Below, piece by piece: positions 5,802-6,068 of a DNA stretch of 6,068 nt (position 1 is its first letter; each line of letters opens with the position of its first letter). The stretch is from assembly GCA_030830145.1 (NCBI GenBank), contig JAURNO010000443.1:1-6068 (forward strand), read 5' to 3'. The notes below the pieces were generated by a model, which did not search any database, was not told the origin of the DNA, and was given only the letters and a program-made list of their open reading frames with translations. Made by a program: the position numbers and the translations under genes. Origin of the DNA: Verrucomicrobiota bacterium (lineage in GTDB: Bacteria; Verrucomicrobiota; Verrucomicrobiia; Opitutales; Seribacteraceae).

Positions 5802-6068
5802 CTAGATACTGGCGAGAAAAGAGACACTCTCTTCGTACTTCATCAATATCTCGTGTTCTATCTCAAGGAGGTTGTGCTCTTCCATTCCGAGGGATTCAAG
5901 AAATAAGGAGGAAGGAGCCTTTGTAACCGAATGACCACTGTTTCCATTTTCCAACCGATTCGTTAAAATATTGGCCAAATATACGATATCGATCAGGTGA
6001 TTTAAATTAGCGGACTCGACACCTACTCTCAGGGCTCTCTTTTCCACGTGATGATAACGGATGACAGC
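5802..6068 (-). CDS. HDOD-domain protein, C-terminal part (N-terminus outside window)
   Basis: The last 88 codons of a second HDOD-type protein, open through the right edge and ending in TAG. The visible part starts A-V-I-R-Y-H-H, which matches I-R-W-H-H at 211-215 of the complete HDOD protein in this window. Further matches are the L-I-D-I-V-Y-L-A-N segment, including the conserved Asp at visible residue 27, the G-N-S-G-H-S motif at 42-47, and the N-L-x-E-I-E stretch near the end. An alignment by eye gives about 35 identities over 87 positions without gaps, so the two are diverged paralogues rather than recent copies. The GTG at 6045-6047 is an internal Val codon, not the start. Cytoplasmic signalling or regulatory role by family; nothing more can be said from this fragment. 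Confidence 0.82.
   Translation of the reverse strand, partial: AVIRYHHVEKRALRVGVESANLNHLIDIVYLANILTNRLENGNSGHSVTKAPSSLFLESLGMEEHNLLEIEHEILMKYEESVSFLASI

Noticed and set aside
5802..6047. Treating the GTG at 6045-6047 as the start of a small 81-codon gene
   Set aside because: The frame stays open to the window edge, and the codons before the GTG encode the I-R-x-H-H segment conserved in the HDOD paralogue.

Overview
The window looks like chromosomal DNA from a polysaccharide-degrading bacterium, most likely of the Planctomycetota/Verrucomicrobiota group. The reasons are two different secreted formylglycine sulfatases in one operon, a Tat-exported SGNH esterase, HDOD signalling genes alongside, and no clear Shine-Dalgarno sequence at any start. 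This is an inference from gene content and protein style; nothing in the window fixes the taxon. No RNA gene, insertion sequence, CRISPR array or integrase is visible.

All six genes supported here lie on the minus strand, so transcription runs from right to left. From the right edge: (1) the C-terminal 88 codons of an HDOD-domain gene (5802-6068, cut by the window); (2) a 94-base gap carrying a perfect 17-base palindrome just before the next start; (3) an iduronate-2-sulfatase-like sulfatase (4061-5707); (4) a second, arylsulfatase-like sulfatase (2505-4064); (5) a secreted alpha/beta-hydrolase (1732-2508); (6) a 92-base gap; (7) a complete HDOD protein (746-1639), paralogous to the fragment at the right edge; (8) a 208-base gap with a G-rich direct repeat; (9) the N-terminal 179 codons of a Tat-exported SGNH hydrolase (1-537, cut by the window). 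Genes 3, 4 and 5 are joined by two ATGA stop/start overlaps and almost certainly form one translationally coupled operon.

The three-gene operon probably removes sulfate esters, and perhaps acyl esters, from a sulfated glycan outside the cytoplasm. The SGNH enzyme could serve the same purpose as a deacetylase, although it is separated from the operon by an HDOD gene. The HDOD genes are cytoplasmic, more AT-rich than the enzyme genes, and have no obvious metabolic link to them. The pattern HDOD / enzyme block / HDOD / enzyme is the main architectural oddity.

The points most worth checking are a non-canonical C-W-T-T-R active-site motif in the second sulfatase, a missing catalytic histidine in the alpha/beta-hydrolase, the palindrome in front of the operon, a G-rich element closely resembling the thrombin-aptamer quadruplex, and the flanking HDOD paralogues. 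I do not see convincing evidence of a wholly new multi-gene system.
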